Assembly: GCA_049644325.1 (NCBI GenBank)
Contig: JBARRR010000097.1
Coordinates: 1-50,204, forward strand
Length of the DNA: 50,204 bases
DNA from: DASZHA01 sp049644325
GTDB lineage: Bacteria > Chloroflexota > Dormibacteria > DASZGP01
Direction of reading: 5' to 3'
Numbering within the stretch: position 1 is the stretch's first letter; every line of letters begins with the position of its first letter. The notes under the pieces were generated by a model, which searched no databases, was not told the origin of the DNA, and saw only the letters and a program-made list of their open reading frames with translations. The position numbers and the translations under genes are program-made. Shown in pieces: positions 1 to 10,920 of the stretch.

Positions 1-885
1 CGATCGGGGAACCGGGTCGAGCAGATCGTGCGGCCCACCGGCCTGATCGACCCAGCCGTGGAGGTGCGCGGCACCGAGGGCCAGATCGACGACCTCGTGG
101 GCGAGCTGCGCAAGGAGATCGCGGCCGGCAACCGCACCCTGATCACGACCCTGACCAAACGGATGGCCGAGGACCTCACCGAGTACCTCAAGGAGATGGA
201 CTTCCGGGTCAACTACCTCCACTCCGACATCGATACCCTGGAGCGGGTTGACATCCTCCGCGACCTGCGCCTGGGCAACTTCGACGTCCTCGTCGGCATC
301 AACCTGCTGCGGGAGGGGCTGGACCTGCCCGAGGTCGCCTTCATCGCCATCCTCGACGCCGACAAGGAGGGCTACCTGCGGGGCTACCGGTCGCTGATCC
401 AGACCATCGGGCGGGCGGCGCGGCACCTCGAGGGGCGCGTCATCATGTACGCCGACACCCGCTCCGAGGCTATGGAGAAGGCGATCTACGAGACCGACCG
501 GCGCCGCGCGGCCCAGGTCGCCTACAACCTGGAGCACGGCATTACGGCGGCCTCGATCAAGAAGGCGATCTACAACATCGAGACGCACAAGCAGCAGGTC
601 GCCGAGGAGGTCGCCCAGTACGAGGCGGTCGCGGGGATGCCGCCCGACGAGGTGATCCGGCTGGCCCGGCGCCTGGAGCGCGACATGGGCCGCGCCGCGC
701 GGGAGCTGCAGTTCGAGAAGGCGGCCATGCTGCGCGACCAGCTGATCGACCTGCGCAAGGCGCTCAACGAGGCCAACGAGCCGAAGGCAGGAGCCGAGGC
801 CGCCGCTGCCGGCGCCCGCTCGGACACACCGCGAAGCACCGGCCGGAGCTTCGGCTACCGGCGAGGCGGCCCCCGCCGGCGCTGA
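1..885 (+). CDS. uvrB: UvrABC system protein B, C-terminal part (5' end outside window)
   Basis: UvrB is the DNA-damage verification helicase of nucleotide excision repair; UvrA loads it and it recruits UvrC. The reading frame is open from base 1, so about the last 294 residues of a protein usually near 670 are present. Visible parts are the C-terminal helicase domain with motif V (VLVGINLLREGLDLPEV), motif VI (QTIGRAARH) and, near residues 215-255, the coiled-coil UVR motif (RELQFEKAAMLRDQL) that binds the matching motif in UvrC. A basic, low-complexity tail rich in Ala, Arg and Gly ends the protein. It is followed after 11 bases by a membrane-protein gene. uvrA and uvrC lie just downstream, which supports the call. 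Truncation is due only to the window edge. Confidence 0.97.
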   Translation, partial: RSGNRVEQIVRPTGLIDPAVEVRGTEGQIDDLVGELRKEIAAGNRTLITTLTKRMAEDLTEYLKEMDFRVNYLHSDIDTLERVDILRDLRLGNFDVLVGINLLREGLDLPEVAFIAILDADKEGYLRGYRSLIQTIGRAARHLEGRVIMYADTRSEAMEKAIYETDRRRAAQVAYNLEHGITAASIKKAIYNIETHKQQVAEEVAQYEAVAGMPPDEVIRLARRLERDMGRAARELQFEKAAMLRDQLIDLRKALNEANEPKAGAEAAAAGARSDTPRSTGRSFGYRRGGPRRR

Positions 886-896
886 CGGTTCGCCGC

Positions 897-2543
897 TTGG
901 GGGTCCTTCGAGGCCGCGCCTACCTGCTGCCGCTTGCCATCGCCGCGGTGGCAATCGTTCTGGTGGTGTACTTCGACCTCGCCACCGGCGTGGCCCTCAG
1001 TGACGAGTGGGAGTTTCGCTTCCCGCTCACTGAGCTGCGCGCCGGCGCCGGCCTCAAACTCTGGCCCGGCGTCCTGCCAGTCTCCCTCGACCAGCTGCTG
1101 GCCGCGGCGCCCCTGGCACTGGCCGGCGTCGATCCCCGCTTCTACCGGCTGACGGTCATCCCCTTTGCCATCGTTGCCGGGGCGTCGTCGTACGTGCTGG
1201 CCGCCCGCCGGGGCGCCGATCGCTTTTGGAGCGCAGTCTCGGGTACCCTGCTGATGACGAGCCCGGTGGCCCTCTCGGTGGCCGCAGGCTTCACCAGCGA
1301 CATCGCCTACATCGGCCTGATGCTGGCCGCCCTGGTGGCGGGCCAGCGATGGGTCAAGGAGGGTAGGGGGGCGCCGGTGTTCCTGGTGCTGGTGCTGATG
1401 GCGACGCTGCAGCGGCAGCACGGGGTCATCCTGCCGCTCGGCCTCGGCGCCGGCCTCTTGGTGGCCCGGCGACATCGGACGGTGAGCAGCCGGGAGTGGG
1501 CCTGGCTGGCCGCCACTGCAGTGGCAGCCGCCGCCGCCATTGCCTTCCCCTTCGTGGTCGGCCTTGCCAGCCCGGTGGCAGGCCAGGTGCGGACCGGGAC
1601 CCGGAGCACCACCCCCGCCATCGTGGTGGGGGCGGTAACGCTGTTCGGACCCTTCCTCAGCCTCCTGGTCGTGCCCCTGCTGGTCGCCCTGCTGCGAGGT
1701 CGGGTGGAGTCCGATCGCGGCCTCGATCCGTTCAGGGTGGGCGCCGCCATCCTCGGCGCGGCGGGCCTCGCCAGCGTGTTGGTCTGGACCTTCTACTTCG
1801 GCGCCGTGATCTGGCCCGGCAATGTCTTCGGCGTCTGGGGCCTGGGCCCCATCCACCTGCCCGGGAGCAAACCCACGCTGGTTCCAATTGCCGCCATGCT
1901 GGCCCTCCAGGTCGTCTGCACGGTGTGCCTTGCAATGGTGCTGATCTGGCGACGCGATATCTGGAACACCCGAGCGCTCGGCCCCGACGGCGCGTTGCTG
2001 ACCGTTGTCGCCGTGGCGCACATCCCGCCGATCTGGTTCACGACGCCGTTGGACCGCTACTACCTGGCCGTGGTGGCGCCGCTGGTGCCGTTGCTGTGTG
2101 CCTTCGCCTCGACCCGGGCGCGACCGTCCCGCCCTTTGGCGCTGGCGGGGAAGGCCTGGGCAATGGCCCTGATGGTGCTCGGGGTCGCCTACTTCGTCCC
2201 CGCCCAGGCGGACTACATCGCCTGGCAGAACGCGGTCGACCGCGCGGCTCGGGTCGCCTATACGCTGGTCGCCCCTGAGCGGGTGCAGGCCGGGTACGAG
2301 GCAACCGGCACCTACGTCGCCACGACCTCACAGATGGCCACCGGCCACTCCGCCGCCGAGATCGTGAACGCCACCGTGCCCGACCCCGCCCTCGGCCTGG
2401 AGCTGGCGGGCCCCGGCGACCCTCGACCGGGCGCGGCCTGGCAGTCCACGGCGCCGGGCAAGGTGGTGATCGTCTGCCTCGGCGCGCCGTCCGATTGTCC
2501 GAGTGCGGCTGCCATCGAGGACGCCTTCCGCCGCCTGCCGTAG
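897..2543 (+). CDS. polytopic membrane protein, possibly GT-C/PMT-like glycosyltransferase
   Basis: This 548-residue protein starts at a TTG 11 bases after uvrB. It has an N-terminal membrane helix (about residues 8-28) followed by an acidic loop containing SDEWEF, then roughly ten hydrophobic helices to about residue 435, and a soluble tail of about 100 residues. The layout of one helix, an acidic first external loop and many helices recalls lipid-linked sugar transferases of the GT-C fold (PMT/ArnT-like), where an acidic residue in the first loop is catalytic. I see no motif that proves this. The next gene is a family 2 glycosyltransferase of the polyprenyl-phosphate sugar synthase type, which commonly supplies donors to GT-C enzymes, so a joint role in envelope glycosylation is plausible. 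Confident as a membrane protein; function inferred. Confidence 0.7.
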   Translation: MGVLRGRAYLLPLAIAAVAIVLVVYFDLATGVALSDEWEFRFPLTELRAGAGLKLWPGVLPVSLDQLLAAAPLALAGVDPRFYRLTVIPFAIVAGASSYVLAARRGADRFWSAVSGTLLMTSPVALSVAAGFTSDIAYIGLMLAALVAGQRWVKEGRGAPVFLVLVLMATLQRQHGVILPLGLGAGLLVARRHRTVSSREWAWLAATAVAAAAAIAFPFVVGLASPVAGQVRTGTRSTTPAIVVGAVTLFGPFLSLLVVPLLVALLRGRVESDRGLDPFRVGAAILGAAGLASVLVWTFYFGAVIWPGNVFGVWGLGPIHLPGSKPTLVPIAAMLALQVVCTVCLAMVLIWRRDIWNTRALGPDGALLTVVAVAHIPPIWFTTPLDRYYLAVVAPLVPLLCAFASTRARPSRPLALAGKAWAMALMVLGVAYFVPAQADYIAWQNAVDRAARVAYTLVAPERVQAGYEATGTYVATTSQMATGHSAAEIVNATVPDPALGLELAGPGDPRPGAAWQSTAPGKVVIVCLGAPSDCPSAAAIEDAFRRLP

Positions 2544-2575
2544 TTCCATTCGTGCGACAGGCGCGTGTAAACCCC

Positions 2576-2604
2576 TTTCCAGGTGCTGGTTCGCGGGTTA
2601 TGGT
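2576..2604 (+). promoter_or_regulatory. candidate promoter of the glycosyltransferase gene
   Basis: A -35-like TTTCCA (2576-2581) and a -10-like TATGGT (2599-2604) are separated by 17 bases. The -10 element ends 7 bases before the ATG of the 13-codon ORF at 2612, so the transcript would begin at or next to that ATG. Confidence 0.4.
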
Positions 2605-2611
2605 GCGGTCG

Positions 2612-2653
2612 ATGACCCCGTACTCGATGCAGAGCAGGGCGGCGCGCTGGTGA
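2612..2653 (+). CDS. 13-codon upstream ORF, possibly leaderless
   Basis: ATG at 2612 opens a short ORF, MTPYSMQSRAARW, whose TGA (2651-2653) overlaps the likely GTG start of the glycosyltransferase (2650-2652) as GTGA. It has no Shine-Dalgarno sequence but lies 7 bases after a -10-like hexamer, as expected for a leaderless message. Ribosomes finishing this ORF could restart at the overlapping GTG, which itself lacks a good ribosome binding site. No evidence of a functional peptide; the ORF could be chance. Confidence 0.35.
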   Translation: MTPYSMQSRAARW

Positions 2654-3453
2654 CGGCGCTGCGGATGCCGGAGGCCGAGGTGGAGCTGCACCTTGACGGC
2701 CAGCCGGATCCCGATAGTTCTCCCGGTCCCGCGATCGTGGTGATGCCGGCGTACAACGCCGCGTTGACGCTCGCCTCTACCTTCGTGGACATTCCTACCG
2801 GGGTGGCTGACAGTGTCATCCTGGTTGACGACGCTAGCCGTGACGAGACGGTCGCGGTGGCGCGCTCTTTGCCGATCGTAGTCGTCGAGCATCCCCACAA
2901 CGTCGGCTACGGCGGCAACCAGAAGACCTGCTACATGGAGGCGCTCCGCCAGGGCGCCGGCGTGGTGGTCATGCTGCACCCCGACGGCCAGTACGATCCC
3001 AAGATCCTGGGCCAGATGATCGACGTCATCCGACGCGGTGAGGCCGACCTGGTCCTGGGCTCCCGGTTTGCCCGACCCGGCCAGGCCAGGCTGGGGGGCA
3101 TGCCCTGGTGGAAGCGGATCGCGAACCGGTTCCTCACGGTCTGCGAGAACGCCGTCCTCGGCCTTCGCCTCACCGAGTACCACTCCGGCTATCGCGCCTA
3201 CAGCCGCCAGTTCCTGGAGACCGTCCCCTTCCTGCGCAACTCCAACGACTTCGTCTTCGACACCCAGATCCTGATCCAGGCCGCGGCATTTGGCTTCAAG
3301 GCCGTTGACGTCCCGGTGGAGACGCGGTATTTCGCCGAGGCCTCATCTGTCAACTTCCGGGTCAGCCTGGTTTACGGCCTCAAGACGATGGCCTCGCTGG
3401 TGCGGTACGTCACCCACCGGGTCGGCTGGCGATGGCGGCTGCTGGTCCACTGA
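2650..3453 (+). CDS. family 2 glycosyltransferase (polyprenyl-phosphate sugar transferase-like)
   Basis: A 267-residue GT-A enzyme resembling dolichol-phosphate mannosyltransferase and its bacterial relatives, which move a sugar from a nucleotide donor to a polyprenyl phosphate at the membrane. The fold starts with IVVMPAYNAALTL, followed by the nucleotide-binding VDDASRDET and the DxD-like region MLHPDGQYDP. SGYRAYSRQF and NDFVFDTQIL are typical of this group. No membrane helices follow the catalytic domain. The frame is open further upstream into the previous gene, but no similarity is expected there. GTG at 2650 overlaps the stop of a short upstream ORF; ATG at 2665 is the alternative. The membrane protein just upstream may use its product. 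Confidence 0.85.
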   Translation: MTALRMPEAEVELHLDGQPDPDSSPGPAIVVMPAYNAALTLASTFVDIPTGVADSVILVDDASRDETVAVARSLPIVVVEHPHNVGYGGNQKTCYMEALRQGAGVVVMLHPDGQYDPKILGQMIDVIRRGEADLVLGSRFARPGQARLGGMPWWKRIANRFLTVCENAVLGLRLTEYHSGYRAYSRQFLETVPFLRNSNDFVFDTQILIQAAAFGFKAVDVPVETRYFAEASSVNFRVSLVYGLKTMASLVRYVTHRVGWRWRLLVH

Positions 3454-3547
3454 CCCCGTAAACACCGCCTCCGGCCTCGGGGCCGAGGTGACGCTTGCCC
3501 CCATAAACTTGGAAGGTGCCGCTTCGCCTCCTGGTTAACGTCTCCTA

Positions 3548-6442
<2,895 letters not shown>

Positions 6443-6447
6443 CCCGC

Positions 6448-6948
6448 CTAGCGCCCCCCTCCAGCGATAAGACTGATAACGATCACGGTCAAGACCCACA
6501 GCACAGTCGCGGCCACCAGCACCCCCAGGGCGGCGACCACGCGAAGGGGCGCTACCAGCCCGCTGCGCATCAGCCTGAGGTTGCCATAGGCGCCCAAAGC
6601 TCCAAAGATGCCGCCGACCAGGCCGCCCACCGGCGCCAGCAGCAGGGGCAGGCCACAGAGCAGGTATTCCCACCAGGCCAGGGCTCGCGCCAGGCTGACG
6701 GCGAGCGATTTGGGCGGGTCGCCGAAGACCAGCGTGCCCCGCGGGAGGACGTCGATGCCGGTGTTCTTCAGCTGCAGCTCGGCGGCGGCGCCGTCGGGCA
6801 GCCGGAACCGGAAGTAGCGCACACGGCCCTTCCGCTCGCCCGGCACCTCGGCGCCGTCTACGAAAACCTGGCTGCGGCTGGTCCAGGGCGAATGCACCAG
6901 CAGGATGTCAGGGCTGTCGTCGACCGGCAGCCGGAACTTGATCTGCAC
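6448..6948 (-). CDS. hypothetical protein with two C-terminal membrane helices
   Basis: A 166-residue protein I do not recognise. The first ~80 residues look soluble and rich in beta strands (IKFRLPVDD..., SQVFVDGAEVPG, VRYFRFRLPDG, LQLKNTGI). They are followed by two hydrophobic stretches (about 92-115 and 133-160) and a Gly-rich end. It lies between uvrA, with which it converges leaving 5 bases between stop codons, and uvrC, from which it diverges with only 17 bases between start codons (GTG at 6948). The N-terminal part could be a small beta-sandwich facing the outside or the cytoplasm. Nothing indicates a role in repair. Confidence 0.65.
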   Translation of the reverse strand: MQIKFRLPVDDSPDILLVHSPWTSRSQVFVDGAEVPGERKGRVRYFRFRLPDGAAAELQLKNTGIDVLPRGTLVFGDPPKSLAVSLARALAWWEYLLCGLPLLLAPVGGLVGGIFGALGAYGNLRLMRSGLVAPLRVVAALGVLVAATVLWVLTVIVISLIAGGGR

Positions 6949-6953
6949 ACGCC

Positions 6954-6959
6954 TAGTAT
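6954..6959 (+). promoter_or_regulatory. -10 element of uvrC, leaderless type
   Basis: TAGTAT ends 6 bases before the GTG start of uvrC. With start sites normally 6-7 bases after a -10, the mRNA would begin at the start codon. There is no Shine-Dalgarno sequence in the 17 bases between the divergent start codons. No clear -35 hexamer is seen. Confidence 0.5.
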
Positions 6960-6965
6960 CGAGTC

Positions 6966-8822
6966 GTGAGCACCGACCTCCTCATTGACCGCCCCGAGCT
7001 CCTCAAGGAGCGCCTCCGGCAGGCCCCAGACAGCCCCGGCGTCTACGTCATGCGTGACCTCAAGACCAGGGTCATCTACGTCGGCAAGGCCCACAGCCTG
7101 CGCAGCCGGCTGCGGTCATATTTCCAGGCCGGTGGTCCCACCGACCCGCGGATGACGGGGATGGTGAACCGGGTCTTCGACTTCGACGTCCTCACCTGCA
7201 GCACCGACCAGGAAGCGCTCCTGCTGGAGTGCACCCTGATCAAGCGCTACCGGCCGAAGTACAACATCCGGCTGCGTGACGACAAGAACTACCTCTACAT
7301 GAAGCTGCCGCGCAAGGGCGACTTCCCCCGCGTCTACACCGTGCGCAAGGTGACCGACGACGGCGCCCGATATTTCGGGCCCTTCACCAACGCCGGGGCG
7401 CTGCGGACGACGATGAAGACGCTGCGCCGGATCTTCCCCTATCGCACCTGCTCCGACGACATCTTCAAGCGCGGGCACGTGTGCCTCGACTACCACATCA
7501 AGCGCTGCTCGGGACCGTGCGAGGGCCTGATCGGCTCCGACGAGTACCACGGCAACCTGGAGCAGATCGGGGTCTTCATGGAGGGGCGCTCGGAAGAGCT
7601 GGGCCGAGCCATCCGCCGCGACATGCAAGAGGCCTCCGACAAGCTCGAGTTCGAGCGCGCGGCCAGGCTGCGCGACCGCAGCGTGGCCCTGGAGCAGGTG
7701 GCCCAACGGCAGCGCGTGCTTTCGCAGGCGGCGCGCGACCAGGACGTCGTGGCCCTGGCGCGTGACGGCGCCGGCGCGGTGGTGGTGGTGCTGACCGTGC
7801 GCCGCGGGCAGGTTGTCGGATCGGAGTCCTTCGAGCTCGAGGGCGCCAGTGAGATGGGAGAGGCCGAGGTCATCAACGGCTTTGTGGGGCAGTTCTACGG
7901 CGACGCCACCACCTACCCCAAGGAGATCCTGGTGCCGGTCGACATCGCCGATGCCGGGACCCTCGGCGACTGGCTGAGCCAGAGGCGCGGGTCACACGTG
8001 CGGGTGATGGTGCCGCAGCGGGGGAGGGGACGCCAGCTGCTGGAAATGGCCAGGCGCAATGGCGAGGAGGCGCTTCGCCAGGCGACGATCAAGAAAGACT
8101 ACGACAGCGAGCGCACCGAGAAGATCCTGGCCGACCTCCAGGACGCCCTGGGGATGGACCACCTGCCGCGCCGGATCGAGTGCTATGACATCTCCAACCT
8201 GATGGGCACCGACCCCGTCGGTTCGATGGTGGTCTTCGAGGACGGGCGCCCTAAGAACGCCCACTACCGACGCTTCCACATCAGGGGCGTCGCCGGCGCC
8301 AACGACTTCGCCATGCTCCAGGAGATGCTGCGGCGGCGGTTCCGGCGGCTTGGCGGCCGTCCCGACGGCGCCGGCGGCAAGGATTCCGACGCCAGCTTCG
8401 AGAGCCTGCCCGACCTGGTCATCATCGATGGCGGCAGGGGCCAGCTCAACGCCGCGCGCGAGGTGATGGAGGAGCTGGGTGTACACCAGATCGCCACCTT
8501 CGGCCTGGCCAAGCGCAAGGAGGAGCTGATCCCCACCGGCTCGTCGCATTCGCTGCTGCTGCCGCTCGACTCCACCGCGCTTTTCCTGCTCCAGCGAGTC
8601 CGCGACGAGGCGCACCGATTCGCCATCAGCTTCCACCGCCGGACCCGGGCGCGGCAGCGGCTGGCGTCGCCCCTGGACGCCGTCCCGGGGCTGGGGCCCA
8701 AGCGGAAACGGGCCCTGATCAAGCGATTCCGCTCGCTGGCCGGGATCCGGGACGCCAGCCTGGCCGAGCTCTCCGAGACCGTCCCCGCCACCGTCGCGGA
8801 GGCGATCAAGGAGCAGGTCTAG
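6966..8822 (+). CDS. uvrC: UvrABC system protein C (dual-incision endonuclease)
   Basis: UvrC makes both cuts flanking a lesion in the UvrB-DNA complex. The 618 residues show the expected order. The GIY-YIG nuclease (SPGVYVMRD...IYVGKA, about 24-100) makes the 3' cut. A Cys-rich stretch (TCSDDIF, HVCLDYHIKRCSGPC; about 162-185) binds an Fe-S cluster in family members. A UVR motif (KLEFERAARLRDR) pairs with UvrB. An RNase H-like domain (CYDISNLMGTDPVGSMVVF, LVIIDGGRGQLNAA, DEAHRFAISFHRR) makes the 5' cut. A C-terminal helix-hairpin-helix pair (AVPGLGPKRKRALIKRF) completes it. The start is GTG, apparently leaderless. The stop codon shares the tetranucleotide CTAG with the stop of the convergent lgt gene, so no terminator can lie between them. 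Confidence 0.98.
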   Translation: MSTDLLIDRPELLKERLRQAPDSPGVYVMRDLKTRVIYVGKAHSLRSRLRSYFQAGGPTDPRMTGMVNRVFDFDVLTCSTDQEALLLECTLIKRYRPKYNIRLRDDKNYLYMKLPRKGDFPRVYTVRKVTDDGARYFGPFTNAGALRTTMKTLRRIFPYRTCSDDIFKRGHVCLDYHIKRCSGPCEGLIGSDEYHGNLEQIGVFMEGRSEELGRAIRRDMQEASDKLEFERAARLRDRSVALEQVAQRQRVLSQAARDQDVVALARDGAGAVVVVLTVRRGQVVGSESFELEGASEMGEAEVINGFVGQFYGDATTYPKEILVPVDIADAGTLGDWLSQRRGSHVRVMVPQRGRGRQLLEMARRNGEEALRQATIKKDYDSERTEKILADLQDALGMDHLPRRIECYDISNLMGTDPVGSMVVFEDGRPKNAHYRRFHIRGVAGANDFAMLQEMLRRRFRRLGGRPDGAGGKDSDASFESLPDLVIIDGGRGQLNAAREVMEELGVHQIATFGLAKRKEELIPTGSSHSLLLPLDSTALFLLQRVRDEAHRFAISFHRRTRARQRLASPLDAVPGLGPKRKRALIKRFRSLAGIRDASLAELSETVPATVAEAIKEQV

Positions 8823-9814
8823 CCGCCCTTGGCCTGTGGCCTGCGGGCACCCTTCTTGGCCGGGGCCGCTGCCCTGCGGGCCCGTGGCGCCGCCACCTTG
8901 GCCGCGCCCGAGGCGCCGGCGGGCCGCCGGACGGCGGTTCCCGCCGGCCTGCGAGGCCTCGGCTTTCTTGCCGCCACCGGCTCTATTTGCGCCTCCTTGT
9001 AGGTCGCCCCGCCCCGGGCGGAGCGGAGGAAGAGCCACAGTCCGGCCGCCAGGATCGGCAGTGCCGTCAGCTGGTTGGCCTTGAGCCCGACCTGGCCGAC
9101 CGGTGCGGCGCGAAAGGCGCCGACGAGCAGCTGGCCGGCGGCGAAGCCGAAGAGGTAGACGCCGGCAGCCTGTCCCGGCCGCAGGATGCGACGGCGCCAG
9201 AGGTAGAAGAGAGCCGCGAAGAGTGCCGCCTCCCAGAACATGTCATAAACCGCCACGGGGTGCTGCGCCTTGCCGACCTGGTCGGTGGGGAGCAGGAGGT
9301 TGTTGCCGCTGGTGTATTCGATGCCGAAGTTGCGCGTGTTGAGTCCGATGATGTCGCCGTTGATGACGTTGCCCACCCGCCCGATGGCCTGGCCCAGTGG
9401 CGCGACCAGGGCGCCGATGTCGAGAAAGCGCAGCAACGGCAGGTTGTAGCGGCCGGTGTAGAGCCAGACCCCCAGAATCGCGCCGAAGATGCCGCCGTAG
9501 AAGGTCAGCCCGCCTTGCCACAGCGAGAGTGCCTCACCCAGGTGCTTGCCGTCGATGTAGTACTGCGGCTGGTTCTGCAGCACGTAGAAGACGCGGGCTG
9601 TCAGCAGACCGAAGAGCGCCCCCACCAGCGTCGCCGACAGCAGCTGGTCGGCGTTGAGGCCGACCTTCTCCGCCTCGCGGCTGCCGACCCGGATGGCGAT
9701 GATGAAGCCCAGGGCCACCAGCAGCCCGTACCAGTAGAGAGCGAAGCTGCCCAGGTGGAGAGCGATGGGATCGACCCCGATCTTCAGGCAGGTCGGCAGG
9801 CTGCACGGGTCCAC
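8819..9814 (-). CDS. lgt: phosphatidylglycerol:prolipoprotein diacylglyceryl transferase
   Basis: Lgt transfers diacylglycerol from phosphatidylglycerol to the lipobox cysteine of prolipoproteins in the cytoplasmic membrane. The 331-residue product has about seven membrane helices and the family signature region IGRVGNVINGDIIG, with Asp where Glu is usual. At the position of E. coli His103 this protein has Tyr (GGLTFYGGIFG). The last ~60 residues form a basic tail rich in Ala, Pro, Lys and Arg that is not part of the enzyme fold and may bind lipid head groups or nucleic acid. The GTG at 9814 was chosen because a -10 hexamer (TATACT) ends 7 bases upstream and the family N-terminus begins here; the frame stays open further upstream without support. 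A substrate is nearby: the lipoprotein at 14916-15944. Confidence 0.92.
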   Translation of the reverse strand: MDPCSLPTCLKIGVDPIALHLGSFALYWYGLLVALGFIIAIRVGSREAEKVGLNADQLLSATLVGALFGLLTARVFYVLQNQPQYYIDGKHLGEALSLWQGGLTFYGGIFGAILGVWLYTGRYNLPLLRFLDIGALVAPLGQAIGRVGNVINGDIIGLNTRNFGIEYTSGNNLLLPTDQVGKAQHPVAVYDMFWEAALFAALFYLWRRRILRPGQAAGVYLFGFAAGQLLVGAFRAAPVGQVGLKANQLTALPILAAGLWLFLRSARGGATYKEAQIEPVAARKPRPRRPAGTAVRRPAGASGAAKVAAPRARRAAAPAKKGARRPQAKGG

Positions 9815-9821
9815 GGCGGGG

Positions 9822-9827
9822 AGTATA
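9822..9827 (-). promoter_or_regulatory. -10 element of lgt, leaderless type
   Basis: On the minus strand TATACT ends 7 bases before the GTG start of lgt. It faces away from the TAGAAT element at 9847-9852 on the plus strand, so this is a compact divergent promoter region. Confidence 0.55.
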
Positions 9828-9846
9828 TGGGCTGTGGGACGGGCCC

Positions 9847-9852
9847 TAGAAT
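9847..9852 (+). promoter_or_regulatory. -10 element of the whiA transcript
   Basis: TAGAAT ends 8 bases before the ATG at 9861, which opens a 10-codon ORF ahead of whiA. No convincing -35 hexamer is present. Confidence 0.5.
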
Positions 9853-9860
9853 CTGCCCCG

Positions 9861-9893
9861 ATGAGCGTCCGCCGCCGCGACACGCGCAGCTGA
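9861..9893 (+). CDS. 10-codon leaderless upstream ORF of whiA
   Basis: ATG at 9861 starts MSVRRRDTRS, stopping at TGA 9891-9893, six bases before the whiA ATG. The ORF sits just after a -10 element and has no Shine-Dalgarno sequence. whiA also lacks one, so translation of this ORF could deliver ribosomes to whiA by reinitiation. Five of ten codons are Arg or Lys-like basic residues (four Arg in a cluster plus one later), which might make it sensitive to arginine supply. That is speculation. Confidence 0.4.
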   Translation: MSVRRRDTRS

Positions 9894-9899
9894 GGCCGG

Positions 9900-10805
9900 A
9901 TGGCAGCCCAGGGCAGGGCGTCGTTCACCGCCGACGTGCGCCACGAGCTAGCCCTCCTGGCGCAGCCCCGGGCCTGCTGCCAGCTGAGCGAGCTGAAGGG
10001 TTTCGCCGCCGCGGCCAGGGTCCGCGATGACGCCGCTGTCCTCAGCATTCGCCTGACCAGCAACGCCGCCGCGCGCAAGGTCGTGCGGCTGGGTCGCTCC
10101 CTCCGCGGTGACGGTGAACAGGGAGCCCACGCCGGCCACTTCCAGCGTGGTCGAACCCACGTCCGTCCCAGCTATGACGTAGGCATCGAGCGCGGGGGCC
10201 CCCTGGTCGAGCTGACGCCTGCCGCAGCTCTGCCCGCCAGCGCCTGCTGCCGCCGGGCCTACCTCCGCGGCGCCTTCACCGCTGCCGGGGTGGCCAGCAT
10301 CGGGCCGGGTGGTTCACACCTCGAGTTCGGGATGACGGGGCGGCGCGGCGCCGACAACGTGGCCGCCGCCGTCCGCAGCCTTGGCCTGCGGCCGCGGACC
10401 CGCCGCCGGGGAGCCCGCTGGATGGTCTATGTAAAGGGCAGCGACGACGTCACCACCCTGCTCAAGGCGATGGGCTCCAGCCAGGGGGTCCTGCGCTTCG
10501 AGAACGACCGCATCCTTCGCGAGCTTCGCGGGCAGGCCAACCGGCAGGCCAACTCGGAGACCGCCAACCTACGCCGGAGCGTGGCCACCGGTCTGCGCCA
10601 GGTCGCCGAGGTGCGGCGGCTGATGGAGTCGAGGGTTCTCGACGACCAGCCCGTGGCGCTGCGAGAGGTGGCCGGCACCCGCCTGGCGATGCCCTCGGCG
10701 ACACTGGGCCAGATGGCCGAGCGGATGGGCCTCAGCAAGTCGGCGGTCAATGCCCGGCTGCGCCGGCTCTCGGCCGTGGCCCAGGAAGCCGGTCTGATAA
10801 ATTAG
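9900..10805 (+). CDS. whiA: sporulation/cell-division transcription factor WhiA
   Basis: WhiA is a DNA-binding regulator of Gram-positive bacteria, essential for sporulation septation in Streptomyces and involved in division in Bacillus. The 301 residues start with the family pattern SFTADVRHELALL. They contain a degenerate LAGLIDADG-like domain (CCRRAYLRGAFTAAGVAS...HLEF, about 115-145) and end in a helix-turn-helix region (LGQMAERMGLSKSAVNARLRRL, about 265-290). In Actinobacteria the gene usually follows uvrC-rapZ-yvcK; here rapZ and yvcK are absent and lgt occupies the gap. Downstream lies gap-pgk-tpiA, as in Actinobacteria. It is preceded by a 10-codon ORF and has no ribosome binding site of its own. 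Confidence 0.93.
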   Translation: MAAQGRASFTADVRHELALLAQPRACCQLSELKGFAAAARVRDDAAVLSIRLTSNAAARKVVRLGRSLRGDGEQGAHAGHFQRGRTHVRPSYDVGIERGGPLVELTPAAALPASACCRRAYLRGAFTAAGVASIGPGGSHLEFGMTGRRGADNVAAAVRSLGLRPRTRRRGARWMVYVKGSDDVTTLLKAMGSSQGVLRFENDRILRELRGQANRQANSETANLRRSVATGLRQVAEVRRLMESRVLDDQPVALREVAGTRLAMPSATLGQMAERMGLSKSAVNARLRRLSAVAQEAGLIN

Positions 10806-10874
10806 GGGTCGGCACGCCGACGGCAGCGCCGTTCGGATCCGCCCGATTACCGGCGTCCCACTTCGTACCGAGTG

Positions 10875-10914
10875 CCACCCGTCGTGAACGTGGGTGGAAC
10901 CTGCAATAAGGAGG
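10875..10914 (+). promoter_or_regulatory. leader hairpin and strong ribosome binding site of gap
   Basis: An inverted repeat CCACCC (10875-10880) / GGGTGG (10892-10897) can form a 6-8 bp hairpin just upstream of a very strong Shine-Dalgarno sequence AAGGAGG (10908-10914). The Shine-Dalgarno is 6 bases before the TTG at 10921 and decides the gap start. The hairpin might protect a processed 5' end or modulate access; function unproven. Confidence 0.5.
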
Positions 10915-10920
10915 AATCCC

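Noticed and set aside
855..2021. A 388-codon minus-strand frame rich in Gly, His, Gln and Arg opposite the membrane protein
   Set aside because: Its composition is that expected for the complement of hydrophobic codons; no domain.
2503..2649. Earlier start of the glycosyltransferase inside the membrane-protein gene
   Set aside because: The extra residues show no similarity to the fold, and they are read from the end of another gene and its spacer.
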